From the NCBI RefSeq assembly GCF_932274485.2, contig NC_065879.2, positions 46,796,936-46,860,935 on the forward strand: a stretch of 64,000 nucleotides of DNA, written 5' to 3'. The DNA comes from Patella vulgata. Lineage: Eukaryota > Mollusca > Gastropoda > Patellidae. The notes beneath the pieces are model-generated. The model saw only the letters and a list, made by a program, of their open reading frames with translations. It searched no databases and had not been told where the DNA came from. Shown here in pieces: positions 43,477 through 56,435 of this stretch; the first letter of the stretch is position 1; each line of letters starts with the position of its first letter. A program made the position numbers and the translations under genes.

Positions 43477-45892
43477 GTGACCCCCCACAGCATACTGAGT
43501 CACAATGAAGAAATTTTGAAAATTGAGTTATTGTTATTTTTACATTCTCCAACTCATTAGCTTCAATTTGATGTATAGTTTATTTGAATTGAGCAAAAAT
43601 TGACTGAGCTGTGTCCATTAGAAGCTACCCAACTCACAAAAGTAAGTTTTGAGAAAAAGCAAGTCAAAGATTTGGAATGTTCCAAAACAAAATCTCATAG
43701 CAACCAGGCCATTTATCTGCTGTTTTGTCGTTGAATATATCTTTCCGTGTGTTTTGGGGGGTGCTGAAGACAATAATCGTAGTAAGAATTTGATGAGACT
43801 ATTTCCGCAATTTATTTGCTATATTTTGTCGTTAAATATGTTTTTTATTTAGGATTTCAAGGGTGCTGACGACGAAAATCGTAATAAATGCACTCCTTTC
43901 GTAACGAAACATCCACAACACATACGGCATAATATTCACATGGTAGTGCTATACTGAAGAACAATATATACATTAGTAGTCTGTTGTGTATAATATAACT
44001 TTAAGGGGACACCTCACTTTCCCCACATCTATTGTTTTGAGTCTGGGTCCACCAGGCCATGACTAATTAATCAACAAAGGGGGTTTAAAGTATAGTCTGT
44101 AACAAGTTTGTGACACTTCAACAAAATGATTTAAATAATATTAGTGAAAAAGATTACATGTAAAAAAATACATATAATATGGATTCTTATATTATACCGT
44201 TTCCAGTATAAATCTTTATAAGTATTAGCAATGTATCTAAAGTTAACCAGAGCGTTCGCCATTTTGAAATGACCATTTGTGATTCAGAGGAGCTATATAT
44301 ATCAACTGATAATCTGTGATTAAATATCGGTAGTTTATTTGTTTTTATTTCAAATTAATTATTACATCAAAACAGCCCACAATGTAAATTTATTAGTAAA
44401 CTGATTTCACCAATTTGCCCAGTCTACTGATAGTGGGAAGTGTTCACCAGTAACAATAATTAGAGTAAGAAGTTTACACTAGTGATACTAATTAATTAGA
44501 ACAGACTATAGTCCTACACCCACAGTCTAGTAACCTCCTAATCTTTTATCAAAACAATCAAATGTGGGGAAAGTGAGGTTAAACCAACTTTAATGAGATT
44601 CAGTTAATCTCATCAATTAATTAGCACCTTAGTGCCAGCTAGTGGTCAGGAGATTAAGATTGTTGATTGGATAATCATCAAAGAAGCCGCCACAGCTGTA
44701 CGCGTGTTCATTTAACACGTGAATTAAAATAAGATTTTGCGTGTACGATAGGTCTATTATTATTTTCAGGTACCGTGACGTTATCAAAATATGAGTCCCT
44801 ATAGAAATGTCAATTTCATAGTCAAGAAATGCTTACGTTAACGTTCGTGCATTTTGGCTTTGTTGTAAATATCAACATTATTCAGAGGATACTCAATGGC
44901 AGACTGAGAATCGTCGCATTTCGGCTAGTTGGTCGTTCTCATTTTTTCGACCCATTGTGATAAGAGAATTTAAAACAATAATATCCCAGATGGATTCCTT
45001 ACTTTGCATGCCGTATGAAGAAGCGACGGTAAACGGAATTCAGCTATGAATAAAATTCTCTTCGAAAAGAAAATTATTGGCCATTTTGTTTATTTCCATT
45101 TAAGGCCTATAGATTATTTTTTAAAAGATGATATGAGATATCAAATAATCACCACTTGGATTAATCATTCAGAGTAAATAATGAGTTGTCGACGGCTTTA
45201 TCATTTACTCGTGACAGTTGATTAGTAATAGTATTACTCAATGACACACACCCGCTTGTCGATTAATTTACATCATCAGCCACGTGGTTTCGATCAACAC
45301 TCAACGGCAATCTCTACGATAGGAATTAATTTTTTTTCTGACACTTATCAGAGTGAATCGCATGTAAGTACCTAAAAACGTTATCGCCAAAACCAAATAT
45401 TTATGGATAATGTCTTGCACGCGGTGTCTGGGCCAATCAGCAAAGGAGTTGTGTGGACAGCATGGCAACAGGCGGAGTTTATTTGTATTTTTGGAGGGTT
45501 TTAAAACTCGATTGTATCCGTTCAAAATCAATTCATTGACAATATTTTGATCAAATTTATAAACTAGAGATGCTCCGCTTTACAACGATGCCAATTGTTA
45601 TGCAAGAGGAATGACCGGTCGTCCTGCTGCGAGCGAAGACAAATAACTAATTTCGCCGAGAATTTTAAGAAATAGGACAGATTTAAGAATATGGTACGCT
45701 TACAAAACGTTCAAATACAGATGTTTTAAAATGTGTTATTCCCATTTTGATCTTCTGTGTCGATAGAGTATATTTATAGACTCATTTTTGTGAAAATCTC
45801 AATTTCGTTCAAAATCAATATTTTCACTTATTTTGTCTTTATCTCATTATTGATTCTCGCGCATTCCGACTCATTTAGATGCGGCCGGTCAC
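43477..45892. mobile_element. 2.4-kb TIR element inserted in Gypsy-2 pol
   Basis: Flanked by ATAT on both sides (43473-43476 and 45893-45896), and the Gypsy text is continuous when the insertion is set aside. The ends are GTGACCCCCCACAGCAT and, inverted, GTGACCGGCCGCATC, with further match at TGAGTC. No transposase frame is visible, so it is non-autonomous. Its superfamily is not identified. A nested MITE lies at about 44011-44579. Confidence 0.75.
44011..44579. mobile_element. MITE nested in the 2.4-kb TIR element
   Basis: About 570 bp bounded by an inverted repeat of about 28 bases, ACCTCACTTTCCCCACAT with ATTGTTTTGA, and its reverse complement at 44547-44579, with one or two differences. 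No clear target duplication was found. No coding capacity. Confidence 0.6.
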
Positions 45893-48800
45893 ATATGGCG
45901 TAATCACTTGCGTTATAACGCCTGGGCCCTTCCATGCTGGGGATAATTTACGACTTTTCCCCTTTTTAGTAGCGGTGTCCAAAATATAAACTGTTTCATG
46001 TAATTGATATCGTTTCACGTTTGAACGTAAATCATAATCTCTCTTCATTCGTTCTTGGCTCGTATTTAATTTATCGCGAGCCAATTTATGCGTTTCAATT
46101 AAAGCCTGTTCGAGTTTGGAAACGAACGAATCCACGTCAACAGCGTTCTCAACGGGTGAACTAAACATCAGATCAGCGGGATGATTAACTTCCCGACCTA
46201 ACATAAGTTTGTTAGCGGTCTATAGGGTGTAGTGCGGCCCTTATGTATTTGTAACACTTGGCATAATGCAGTGAACAAATGACTTTCAAAATTCCTTCCC
46301 TGATCGGTGAAAACCTGAAACGGGCAACCAAACCGCGAAAAGAATTCATTAACTGCTGCCTTGGCCGTGATCCCCGCAGTCTGCGACGGTAGAGGAACGC
46401 ACTCAACCCACTTTGAAAATTGGTCGACCATCATTAAGATGTATTCATTCCCCGCTTTCGTAACCGGTAACGGACCCCAAAAGTCTAAATGTACCCTCTC
46501 CATTGGCGAACCTGCGTGATATTTATTCAATTTGTAACGCGCTTTAGCTTGCGTATTTTTATTAATATTACAGATAGCGCAAGAAGTGACATAAGCGCGC
46601 ACGTAATCCGTCATACCATACCAATAGAACTGTTGCTTAATTCGACTTTTTGTTCTTTGTATGCCCTGATGACCCGACAATGGATTGTTGTGACACAATT
46701 GACAAATTTCAATTTTTAATTCTTCCGGGACAACCAGTTGGGTATTGGACAAATTACTAGGTTGCTTTATGCGAAGAACACCGTTATCATCCAAAACAAA
46801 GAGATTGCGGTTAATCCAGTAATGTTTTACTGCGGGATTTGTCAATATTAAATCGGTTGAATTGTTATCCAATAGCAAATTGCGTTTAATACCGGATTTA
46901 TAAGGCAACGGTATTACATCATCCACATTTGTAGCAAACTCAATCCAATTTTTGTGAGCTCTCTGGTAATAAAGACAGCCGCCGCACGGCAAATCGGCTA
47001 ACTGAATGTCTATATTAAAATCGTCGCATGGTTTATCCGACAGTTTCATACGACTTAAAACATCCGCATTAATATGCAAACTCGCCTTTCGGTGTACGAC
47101 CGTCATATAATATTGACCCAATTCCTCTAACCAGAGATTGCGGTTAATCCAGTAATGTTTTACTGCGGGATTTGTCAATATTAAATCGTTTTCTTCGGGT
47201 TCGATTCCGGAGTTTAACCAAGTAAAAATAATCTCTAAATCTTGATCATTATATTGAGCGGTTTTAATCGTTTCCACTGAATAATCACTTAAAGAAATCC
47301 CTTCGCCATCCGTATCGTCATCAGTTCCCTCGTTAGTTACAACGTTTACTCGGGGGTCATTCGGATACCCTGTTACTGTTATGCTAACGGGTTCCTCGGT
47401 TGAATTGTTATCCAATAGCAAATTGCGTTTAATACCGGATTTATAAGGCAACAATATTAAATCATCCACATTTGTAGCAAACTCAATCCAATTTTTGTGA
47501 GCTCTCTGGCAATAAAGACAGCCGCCGCACGGCAAATCGGCTAACTGAATGTCTATATTAAAATCGTCGCATGGTTTATCCGACTGTTTCATACGGCTTA
47601 AAACATCCGCATTAATATGCAAACTCGCCTTTCGGTGTACGACCGTCATATAATATTGACCCAATTCCTCTAACCAGCGGGCGAGTTGTCCTGTCGGGTG
47701 TTTAAATCGTAACCGCCAGGTTAAACTGGCATGGTCTGTTCTTACTATAAACTGGCATGGTCTGTTCTTACTATAAAAGGTTTGCCTAGCAAATAATGTC
47801 GAAATTGCCTTGTAAATCGTACAATTGCTAAAAGTTCTTGTCTGGTGGTACAGTAACGACGCTGCTCAGGCGAAAGGGAAAAATTACTATAAGCGATAAC
47901 TCATTCTTGGCCATCTTGTACCTGTGACAATTCGGCGGCGACAGCATTCATGCTGGCATCACAGTCAAGAATGAAGGTATCATTTTCCGTAGGCAACGCT
48001 GGCACAGGAGTCGTCACGAGTAAATGTTTAAGTTGATCAAATGCAGTTTGTTGTTTATCACCCCATACAAAAGGCTTTTTACCGGTAATAGCGTATAACG
48101 GTATGGCTATTCTAGCAAACCCTTTAATAAATGTTCTATGGTAATTCGCGAAGCCAAGAAAGGATTCGACTTCTTTTGTACAAGTAGGAACCACCCATTT
48201 TTCGACGGTTTTGGTTAAATTGTTACCCGCTTTTAGTCCATTTTGACTGACCATACGGCCCAGAAATTCGACTTCCTGCTGAAACAAATCGCATTTCTTA
48301 GGCTTCAATTTCATGCCATACTGCCGGAATCGATCTAATACCAATCTTAAATTTGTTAAATGGTCATCTTCATTTTTACCCATGACCATCGTATCGTCCA
48401 AAAAAGCCAAGGCAATATTCCAACTGAGACCATTTAGAACTAAACTAATAATCCTAGAATACCCGGACACAGCTCCGGTCAATCCAAAAGGGAGTTTAGT
48501 AAATTCGAACAAACCGTACTTAGTAATAAAAGCGGTTTTCTTTCGATCCTCTTGCTTAAGAGGGATTTGCCAATACGCTGAATTTGCGAAAACCATTTAT
48601 TTCCTGCCAAGGCATCCATACATTCGTCAACTAGGGGCAGAGGAAATACGTCTTTAGTCGTAACCGCATTTAATTTCCGGTAATCTATACACCATCGGAC
48701 CGTTCCGTCTTTTTTACGGATTAAAACCGGGGGAGATGCCCAATCGGAATTTGACGGCTGGATCACCTCAGAATCTAACCTTTTCTTTAAATGTTCCTCT

Positions 48801-50075
48801 TCCTCCTTTGCAAAACAAACGGGTGTACGTCTCATATGCTGTTTGATCGGTTTGGCATCGTTAGTTTCGATAACGTATTTCAATGCGGTAAAATTTCCCA
48901 AGTCAAACTGATGTTTTGCAAAAACTTCCTGATATTCAATTAACAATTGAGCAAGTCTTAATTGGTCTTTTTCCGGAAGCAATTTCTTGGAGCGTTCAAA
49001 TAAATCGATTAAATGTTCGGGTATTTGATTAAAACTAGGGTCTGATTGACCAATATCCGGTGGTAACGGATCAACAATGTCGCATTCCCTAAACTCAACA
49101 GCCTTAGCTATAGATTCGTTAGTCTCAAGTGCTACCTTTTCTTCAGAAGGGTTGATCAAACAAATGCGTGGAAATTCAGTTTCAATATGCGAGTGTATGG
49201 AATGGGCTATTAACAACTTCGGGTGTTTTAACGGTTCCACCATATATCGAGGTAAACCCTTATTTATATTGCACCGTACACGCGCTACAGACATCGGTGG
49301 TACCACTATCCTTTTTGCAACAGACAAATTAGCATTCTGGGATTGCTCATCAAATTTACCATAAAACAGGTCAAAAATATCATTGCCAATTTGCATTCTA
49401 TCATTTAGCATGTCAATATGCACTTTATTTGCGCGCATGAAATCAAGACCTAACAACATGTCATCTTCGATAGGAGCCACATATAAATGATCTAATTGGA
49501 CTCGAAAAGAGCCCAATTCCAGATTAGCCGGCCCAACAATGAATCCAGGAAAGTTTAACTGGCGGCCGGCCGTATGCAATTTCACATCCTTAATTTTCGG
49601 CGGTTTATCTCTTAATTCCTCGTAACGGCGATCCGAAAGTATAGTTACTTGACTCCGCTTATCTAACACAGGTGAAACTTGTTGACCTTGAACTTTCAAG
49701 TTCAGTTTATACAAAGAGTCCGAGTGTACCCTACGGATGGACGTCGATGAAAAATTGCACGTTTCCTCGATTTTAGAACCGGTCGTATCGGTTCTCGCAA
49801 AGACACGGTTTGCAGAAGTTTCGGTATCCTGGAACAGATATTAATCCCCCTCCGGAGTGGTGATATTGGAAGTTATTTCACCGTATAAATCGGTGTTAGT
49901 GAAACCGTTCGATTCCGTGGCGGTTCCAAAACTAGCGATCGTCCCGCGTTCTCCCGACCCGTTCGACGTCATATCCGTGGACAACAAAAGAGGCGAATTA
50001 TTCGACAAACTTTGGAGCGAACGCTCGCCTATTCGCTCGATCCGATCAAGTTTAAAGACTCCTTTTCGTCACTGC

Positions 50076-51269
50076 CTACAAAACTAACATGTCGTTGATC
50101 CACGCGCGGTCTTTCCCGGTTAAAGGAGTACTGGTTTTAGGTACTAAATTAGGACAATCCCGCTTCCAGTGGCCATTCTTACCACAACTAAAACAAGACG
50201 GGTCACGTGATGGCGATTGAGACCGAGAGCGTGATCTAGATCTCCGTACAAAGTCAGCTAGTTTATTAAATTTACCTGACAATTCATCAAATTTTCCTAT
50301 TAAATTGTTAAGTGTACTCTCTAATTGAGTCGAACGCTTTTCCACGCATTGAATACGGGTTTCCATGCCTTCGGACTTGGGCGAAACCGTCTCTTTAATT
50401 TGTGGCGTGTTTACTGCTCGAACACGAGTCGACTCGTACTCTCGATTGGGGCTACGCGTTTCTCGTCGAGAAGTACGACCATAAATAGCAATACTGTTGT
50501 GCTTATACCACTTAATAGCTTGTATTGCCTCTTCTAAAGTTTTTGGCCGTGCATTCCAGGCATACTGTCCAGCCGTTTTGTCGTAAGACCCCTGACAAAA
50601 CCTAAGCACTACTTGACTAGTGACATGTTCCTCAGAACAATCCGTAAATGCACGGGTAGCCATTGTCAACACTCGGTCAGCCCAATCATTTAATTTTTCG
50701 TCATAAGCTTGTCTCAAATTGTGGAATTGTATCATAGAAGTCTCGGGTATATCCTGGTTACCGAACCTACGGTCTAGTTTAGCCATAATTTCGAAGAATG
50801 TCAGACCATTAAACCTCGCGGAAACTATTGAGTAGTACTCGCTGGCTTTTCCTTCTAGACAAAAACATAACTGATCTCTACACTCAGTGTCAGACCAAGC
50901 ATTTACAGTCGCAAACCGTGTAAATTTATTTGAAAAAGCTTGCCAATTTGAATTGCCATCATAAGATAGGGATTTAGGAGCCAATGAAAACCGTTTTGGT
51001 CTAGGGTATTGTTGTGTGACGTCACCCGCGTTAGAACGGGAAGACTTATATGCACCGGAGGGCGACGGTGTCGCTGCCTCGGTGAAATCAAAACAACAAA
51101 AGAGAGAGGCTGACAAATCCATCACTTCTGGAATTTGCATTAGTTCCTCACGATCCAATTTTCCGCATGCCTCGCGGGTTCCTAACATCTTGTCAGTTGC
51201 TATAGGACTTACACCCAGATCAAGTAATTCATCTCTAGTACATGTGTTTACATTTATTTTGCAAGCCAT
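50076..51269 (-). CDS. Gypsy-2 gag-like frame
   Basis: 397 codons. The head 'KINVNTCTRDELLDLGVSPI' with 'REELMQIPEVMD' is the same ComEA-like helix-hairpin-helix as in Gypsy-1. The capsid-like middle contains 'NWQAFSNKFTRFATVNAWSD' and 'LRQAYDEKLNDWADRVLTMA'. A coiled-coil-like stretch precedes an Arg/Ser stretch. The CCHC knuckle CFSCGKNGHWKRDC starts near residue 359. The start is set by the AAAGGGACAGC-ATG context. It reads without interruption in this fossil element. Confidence 0.85.
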   Translation of the reverse strand: MACKINVNTCTRDELLDLGVSPIATDKMLGTREACGKLDREELMQIPEVMDLSASLFCCFDFTEAATPSPSGAYKSSRSNAGDVTQQYPRPKRFSLAPKSLSYDGNSNWQAFSNKFTRFATVNAWSDTECRDQLCFCLEGKASEYYSIVSARFNGLTFFEIMAKLDRRFGNQDIPETSMIQFHNLRQAYDEKLNDWADRVLTMATRAFTDCSEEHVTSQVVLRFCQGSYDKTAGQYAWNARPKTLEEAIQAIKWYKHNSIAIYGRTSRRETRSPNREYESTRVRAVNTPQIKETVSPKSEGMETRIQCVEKRSTQLESTLNNLIGKFDELSGKFNKLADFVRRSRSRSRSQSPSRDPSCFSCGKNGHWKRDCPNLVPKTSTPLTGKDRAWINDMLVL

Positions 51270-51614
51270 GCTGTCCCTTTACATAAATCTAAGCCAAACT
51301 TATGTAATAAATAAACAAACAACAACCCAATATACCACGTGTAGTTACACGTGTATAGCCCAGGCAATATCTGCACGTGCGAACCGTATATATACAAGCA
51401 CGTGCGTTTAAGTAAATAAATTTATCAAGGTGTTATGAGTCGTATTCGGAAATGCGAGACACGCTCACGAATACGACCCTTCACACTTAGGTTCTCAAAA
51501 CAATTCAACAAAGTAAATCAATCTTTATTAAACTTAATCTCTTCCTCTCCCTTTTTCAATGAACAAATGTTCAAACAATGTCAAAGTTGTAATAAGTTTT
51601 TATCGTACTACCAA
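51270..51614 (-). other. Gypsy-2 leader with primer-binding-site position
   Basis: Directly after the LTR, TTGGTAGTACGATAAAAAC (- strand, 51596-51614) occupies the primer-binding position. Starting TGGT is common for tRNA-primed elements; the tRNA is not identified. Downstream, AAGTGTGAAGGG and GAGCGTGTCTCGC are conserved with the Gypsy-1 leader (26570-26605). Near 51340 a palindrome CACGTGTAGTTACACGTG is present. Confidence 0.6.
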
Positions 51615-51893
51615 TGTAGAATTTTCCAGCCAACTTGGCTGCCGAGTTAAGTCCGCAGTTGTATTTACCGATTAAGTCTCTTGTAATCTCTGTGAAGGTT
51701 TGAAGACCGATCCATTGACGGTGATGACTTATATACTGTCCGGCGTAGCAATACGGGAACTCAGGTCGAGGGTTTATATTCTATCCGGCGTAAGAATACG
51801 GGAACTCAGGTTGAAGATTGTGCGTAGTCCCGGATATTCAGTCGGGTCTCAGAATTTATACCGGAAGCTGGCCAGGTCGTTAAAATCACAACA
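51615..51893 (-). repeat. Gypsy-2 upstream (5') LTR
   Basis: 279 bp, TGTTGTG at 51893 to TTCTACA at 51615. Contains 'ccggacagtatataag' as a TATA-like promoter (- strand near 51735) and a direct repeat of 'gagttcccgtatt.ctacgccgga' about 40 bases apart. The GTAA duplication follows at 51894. Confidence 0.93.
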
Positions 51894-51988
51894 GTAATAA
51901 TAACACAGCAATTTCATTGGCTGAGTTTTACACCTGAATATTATCAAAACAACTATAGTAAATAGAGTAGTGTAACATAACTCATTAA

Positions 51989-52719
51989 TAGGGTGGCCCA
52001 CGCACCTACAGAAATACAGTCCACCGCTGATAGTTCGAGACTACCAATGAAGCCATGGCACGTGCAATTCTCTACAAATCTATCAACTATTACAGCCGTA
52101 AAAAAATTATTGTTGACGATTTTGAATAGCAGTGAAATTGAGCTTCTTGGTTATTACAGCAGATTTAGAAATTACGTTCGTTTCATTTTTTAAATCGCTT
52201 TATCATTAACTGTACCGTTAAGAGCGGCATCTTTTGGTTTAGTACAAATAATATCTCAGAAACACTCGGGTTAGACAGGAACATGATACTAGCAGTAGTT
52301 TCATTTTACTTTTACAAGCTTCTTAAAACAATTGTTGAGCTAGCTAACGTGCTCATTTCTAAATTCAATTTCTTGTTCTAGCTTTCTGTTATGTTTCGTA
52401 AAAAAGTAGTCTTGATTATCCCGATCTGTCAATCAGCCCTAGAATGGTCGATAGACTGGTTAAGCGAGACTAATTTCAAAACAATGGCACGTAACCTATC
52501 TTTTACTCAAAAGTGTCTGGATGTTATGGACGACACATGGAACCAGTTTTCAGTCTATTATTTATAGATGATTAATGGTCATAGCTTATTAAGTACAACA
52601 TGATCGTTTATTTAGTGACTATAATTGTGTGAAACTGATTTGAGGCTTGGCATATATGTAAATATTGTGGCGAAATTGTCGAGATATATGGAGATATTTA
52701 TTTATGGTGGGTCACCCTA
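51989..52719. mobile_element. Non-autonomous TIR element (Tir7), copy 2
   Basis: 731 bp, ends TAGGGTGGCCCA and TGGGTCACCCTA, flanked by a perfect 7-bp duplication TCATTAA (51982-51988 and 52720-52726). Sequence matches 19384-20166 throughout, apart from a ~50-base stretch only in copy 1. It lies between Gypsy-2 and Gypsy-3. Confidence 0.88.
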
Positions 52720-52906
52720 TCATTAACCTATTGTTTAAATTGAGTACTTGTTAGCCTTTAGCTGACTTGATAAAAGTTGATTCACATTGGTTAAAACTCT
52801 ATTGTACTTATATTTACACCTACATTTCAAGTTTTTCAACACTTTAAAGGGACACATCAATTTATTAAATTATTTGACCACTTTGGATTTGTGTTGTCTT
52901 TTAAAT

Positions 52907-53830
52907 ATGGCAATTAATATGCAAACTGCTACTGTTGACCAATTGCAAAATCTGCCCCACATAGGGAGAGTAAAGGCAGAGTGGATTATCATGTTAAGAC
53001 AAGAATTAGGTGTGTTAGCCATTGATCGTCTTGCTAAAGCTGCTGGTTAATTGCCATCTGAACCATAGGGTGATTGGGTTGAGGAGGAGATAATAACTTT
53101 TGTTCCTCCAGAAAAGGGTATATTGGATATAACCGATGCTAAGCAGTTAAACACTCGTATGACAAAATTGGAGCAATTTGTGGAAACAAAATTCGAACAG
53201 ATTCTGGCTGTCATTAGTGAACAGGCTATTACTTTAAGAAAAGAATTTGTATTATACAAACCTGTTCCATCTCCAATTCCCAAATACTCTTCTTCCCTTG
53301 ATCAGCAGTATGAATTTCCTAAATTTCCAGCATCACAGACAGACAAGGTTAGGTCTGATGAGGGGGTTCAAAATCCAGTTGCTCCTTCATCAGGTTTGAC
53401 TATGTCTACACCTAAGCCTATCAAGGAGGACCCAGGATCCAGAGTTATAGCGGACATCACAAATGCCATGCCAGAGGATAGGGTTTATAGTTCTAAACTT
53501 CGGGATCGTACGGAGACAGGGAACAAACTCAAAAGTAGGAGACGAAAGCTGCCCCAGGAACTGACAAGTCCCATTTATAATAGAGAACGGACCCCCTATC
53601 CCATTCCCCAGGGACACCATGAGTTCCGATTGCTAGAATCTGGGCGTCGAAATTATATCCCTTCCAGTTCTCCAGACTCCGTAGCTTCGTTTGATGGTAG
53701 ATCGCCTTTGTATTCAGACTCTGATTCCGATAGCTACGAGGAGGGTCATCATCGGCGTCCAAGATCGTCTTCTTTTCAGGGGATGACTAGACATGCTGGG
53801 AGCCATTTCTCGTGCAGTTTAAAAGAGTAG
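52907..53830 (+). pseudogene. Gypsy-3 gag-like region (broken)
   Basis: Opens 'NMQTATVDQLQNLPHIGRVK', a good ComEA-type helix-hairpin-helix with the central 'LPHIGRVKA' hairpin. Then a coiled-coil-like segment ('TRMTKLEQFVETKFEQIL') and a Ser/Arg-rich, low-complexity stretch. The start follows AAAGGGACA about 55 bases upstream, as in the other two elements. Confidence 0.6.
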
Positions 53831-54839
53831 GACATGTGTGTTTGGTCTGAACGTAAACACTTTCAAAAAATGTCGGATTGCCTAAGGTGGGGGGGGGGGG
53901 GGGGTGCTCTTGAGTAAGTGAACCAACTTGGCATCCGTAAATACAGTAGACTGACAAAAGAACTACGTAGAAGATTTAGCACCCTAGATACTCCAGTTAC
54001 TTCACGTAGGGAACTGCAATCCGCTCGTCAATCAGACAGTGAGACTCTGGACGAATTTGCTTAGCGGCTTCAATTCTTGGCCCTGGACATGGTAATACAC
54101 ACAGAGACACTGTTAATCAGCTGGCTGTTGACGCCCTTCTTCGTAGTTGTAAGGAGAAGGGGGCAGCTAGAGTTACCTTGGAGAAGTCCCCTAAGGATGT
54201 TTTCCATGCCGTTAAATTTATGAAGACGTCTATGGCTAACACTAAGGCTATATTCGGTTCAAAGTCTGTGTCTTTCTCCCCTAGACAAGTATATGTCGAC
54301 ACTGAAGAATTTGAAGTTCGTGCAGTGGCTGACACACCTGTTAAGCCGCAACAGGAATGGCGTGAGGAAATGAGGTCCTTGAAGGATATCTTAGTGGATA
54401 TTCAAAGAATGCTTCGTTTCGAAACCGTAATAATTCTCGGTCACCATCTCCATCCAGTATCAATCGAATCCGCGAGACTATGGGAAACATCCTAATCCGA
54501 ATTGGCAACCAATTCCCAGCGCTTTCAACCCTCAGACTTTAAACACCACGGGGGCATCTCGCCCATAAAATTGGCAACCCATCCCTAGAACCTTCGATTC
54601 GCAGACGTCTAATACCACAGGGACGTCATCACCTAGTTATCACCTCTCTTTTCGGAACAGTCATTCTGAGAAAGGAAAATCAAACCAGGAAATAGTTACA
54701 AGTGTATCTAAGGGTCCAATGCCCAACTCTGGCAGTAAGACAGTCAGCTCTTTAAACATGCAGCAACTGGGAATGGGAACAGATTCTCAGTTGACCGATC
54801 GCCTTTTGATTCCGATTGTCCCGTTCGACCAACTATAGG

Positions 54840-56430
54840 TGAATCCTTCGCTATTGGTTAGGGAGACTAAGGGAACCAGTCTGGTAATTCCAATTTCTTT
54901 GTTTGGGGAGGAGATGGACGCTGTGGTGGATACTGCTGCCATGATCACCTTAGTGGACACTTCTGTTCTAAGCAAGACAAAGGGGATTCCCGTGGGAAAA
55001 GCCGTTAAACTGAAAGGAATAGATTCAGGTTATGTTTTAGGTCACATGGTTAAAAATGTCACTTTCCACGTTGGCGCACATAATTTGCAAATGGATTTCT
55101 GCGTGGTCGCAATTACCGATCCAATCATCATAGGGATAGATTTTCTGGAAAAACACAAATGCATTGTTAACTTGAGGAATTGTTCGATTCCATAGGAGAT
55201 CAAATCGTTAGTGCTACTTTGAAGCGTGCTTCGAGCCTGAACATTAAGGTTTCTAAGGTTCTTGCTAGTGGCAGCTATTCCATTCCGCCCAATACCAGGT
55301 ATTTGTGTCATCGAACCAATTAAATGTCATGGTTTACTTTTCTCTGCTTCAGTGAGTGCCGTTTCTTCCTGCTATCTGGACGTGGTCAATGATTCTAACA
55401 TCTTTGTTAAAATAGAGAATGGCCACTGCTAAAGAGGTTGATGAGGTGATGACAGATAATTTTACTGTCCCGATGGTATTAAACTGGCACGAACAACTAA
55501 GGCCCAAGAGGAGTCCCGGGAACAGGTTCGCAGGAGGGTTAACGTCTTTGTTAAAATAGAGAATGGCTATCACATAGCTACTGCTGATGAGGTGATAACA
55601 GATAATTTTACTGCCGATGATATTTAACCGGCACGAACAGCTAAGGCCCAAGAGGAATCCCGGGAATAGGTTCGCAGGAGGCTTCCTGCTCATCTGCTTG
55701 ATCTGTTTGATCATGTGTGATGTGTTTGCGAAACATGAATTTGATCTGGTTTGTTTATCTGGAGTGAAACATTGTATAGATACCCAACACTTGGCTCCAG
55801 TAAAACTACCTATGAGAAGGACCCCGCTGGAATTTGCACCGGTAGAGGAGGACCAGCTAGATAATATTCTTAAAGCAGGCGTCATAGTCCCCTCTATATC
55901 TGGCTGGAGTTCCCCGCCGGTTCTTGTCAAGAAAAAAGATGGTAGTTATCGCTATTGCATTGACTATCGCGCTCTAAACGACAAAATCGTTAAAGGTAAC
56001 TTTCCTCTACCCACCATCGAGGATTGCTTGGATACCTTACAGGGTAATAAGTTCGTCTGTGCTTTGGATATGGCTTCCTGTTACTATCAAATCGAATTAG
56101 ATTCTGACTCGCGGAAGAAAACTGCTTTCATTACAAAGTATGGACTGTTCGAGCATGTTAGGATGGGATTTGGTTTATGTAAGGCGTCTTTTACCTTCCA
56201 ACGTGCTATGCAGCTTGTTCTTAGAGGTTTGACCTTGAAACATATTTTAGACTATATTGATGACATTATAGTCCTGGGTAAGGATATTCCACAAACCATT
56301 GAAAATTTAGAGGAGGTATTCCAGCGTTTCCGATTCTACAACTTAAAGTTGAAACACAAGAAATGTTTATTAAAAGTGGAGTGGAGTTTCTGAGTAAGTT
56401 GTTAAATTCAAAAGGTGTCTCTATATCCAA
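54840..56430 (+). pseudogene. Gypsy-3 protease and reverse transcriptase (broken)
   Basis: The protease-like part shows 'TSLVIPISLFGEEMDAVVDT' and 'DPIIIGIDFLEKHKCIVNL'. The reverse transcriptase part shows 'LPMRRTPLEFAPVEEDQLD', 'PPVLVKKKDGSYRYCIDYR', 'CALDMASCYYQIELDSDSRK', 'KTAFITKYGLFEHVRMGFGL' and 'HILDYIDDIIVLGK', with the YIDD active-site box. A typical Ty3/Gypsy RT. Confidence 0.8.
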
Positions 56431-56435
56431 AAGTA

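Larger units (their letters stand above)
43400..49714 (-). pseudogene. Gypsy-2 pol region (broken, with a DNA-transposon insertion)
   Basis: Order on the - strand: a retropepsin region ('DDMLLGLDFMRANKVHIDML') comes first. Reverse transcriptase follows ('LIRKKDGTVRWCIDYRKLN', 'ALAFLDDTMVMGKNEDDHL', 'VESFLGFANYHRTFIKGFA'). RNase H/connection is recognised by 'MTVVHRKASLHINADVLSRM'. Integrase has the H-H-C-C-type head ('LCHNNPLSGHQGIQRTKSRI', 'SCAICNINKNTQAK'), the core 'ERVHLDFWGPLP' and 'VFTDQGRNFESH', and the C-terminal 'SPAWKGPGVITQVITPY'. It spans several frames and carries a ~2.4-kb insertion. It is not functional. Confidence 0.85.
40214..51893 (-). mobile_element. Gypsy-2: Ty3/Gypsy LTR element with both LTRs and target duplication
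   Basis: Both LTRs are 279 bp (51615-51893 upstream, 40214-40492 downstream), TGTTGTG...TTCTACA on the - strand. The flanking 4-bp duplication is GTAA (40210-40213 and 51894-51897). I count 10 differences between the LTRs (about 3.6%), indicating a moderately young insertion. Parts: leader, gag (51269-50076), protease to integrase region (about 49714-45893, then 43472-43400), PHD finger, accessory frame (43066-42266) and a purine tract. Two DNA transposons are inserted, 43477-45892 in the integrase region and 40735-42265 in the accessory frame. Apart from these, pol has a handful of breaks, so the copy is a fossil. Confidence 0.92.
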
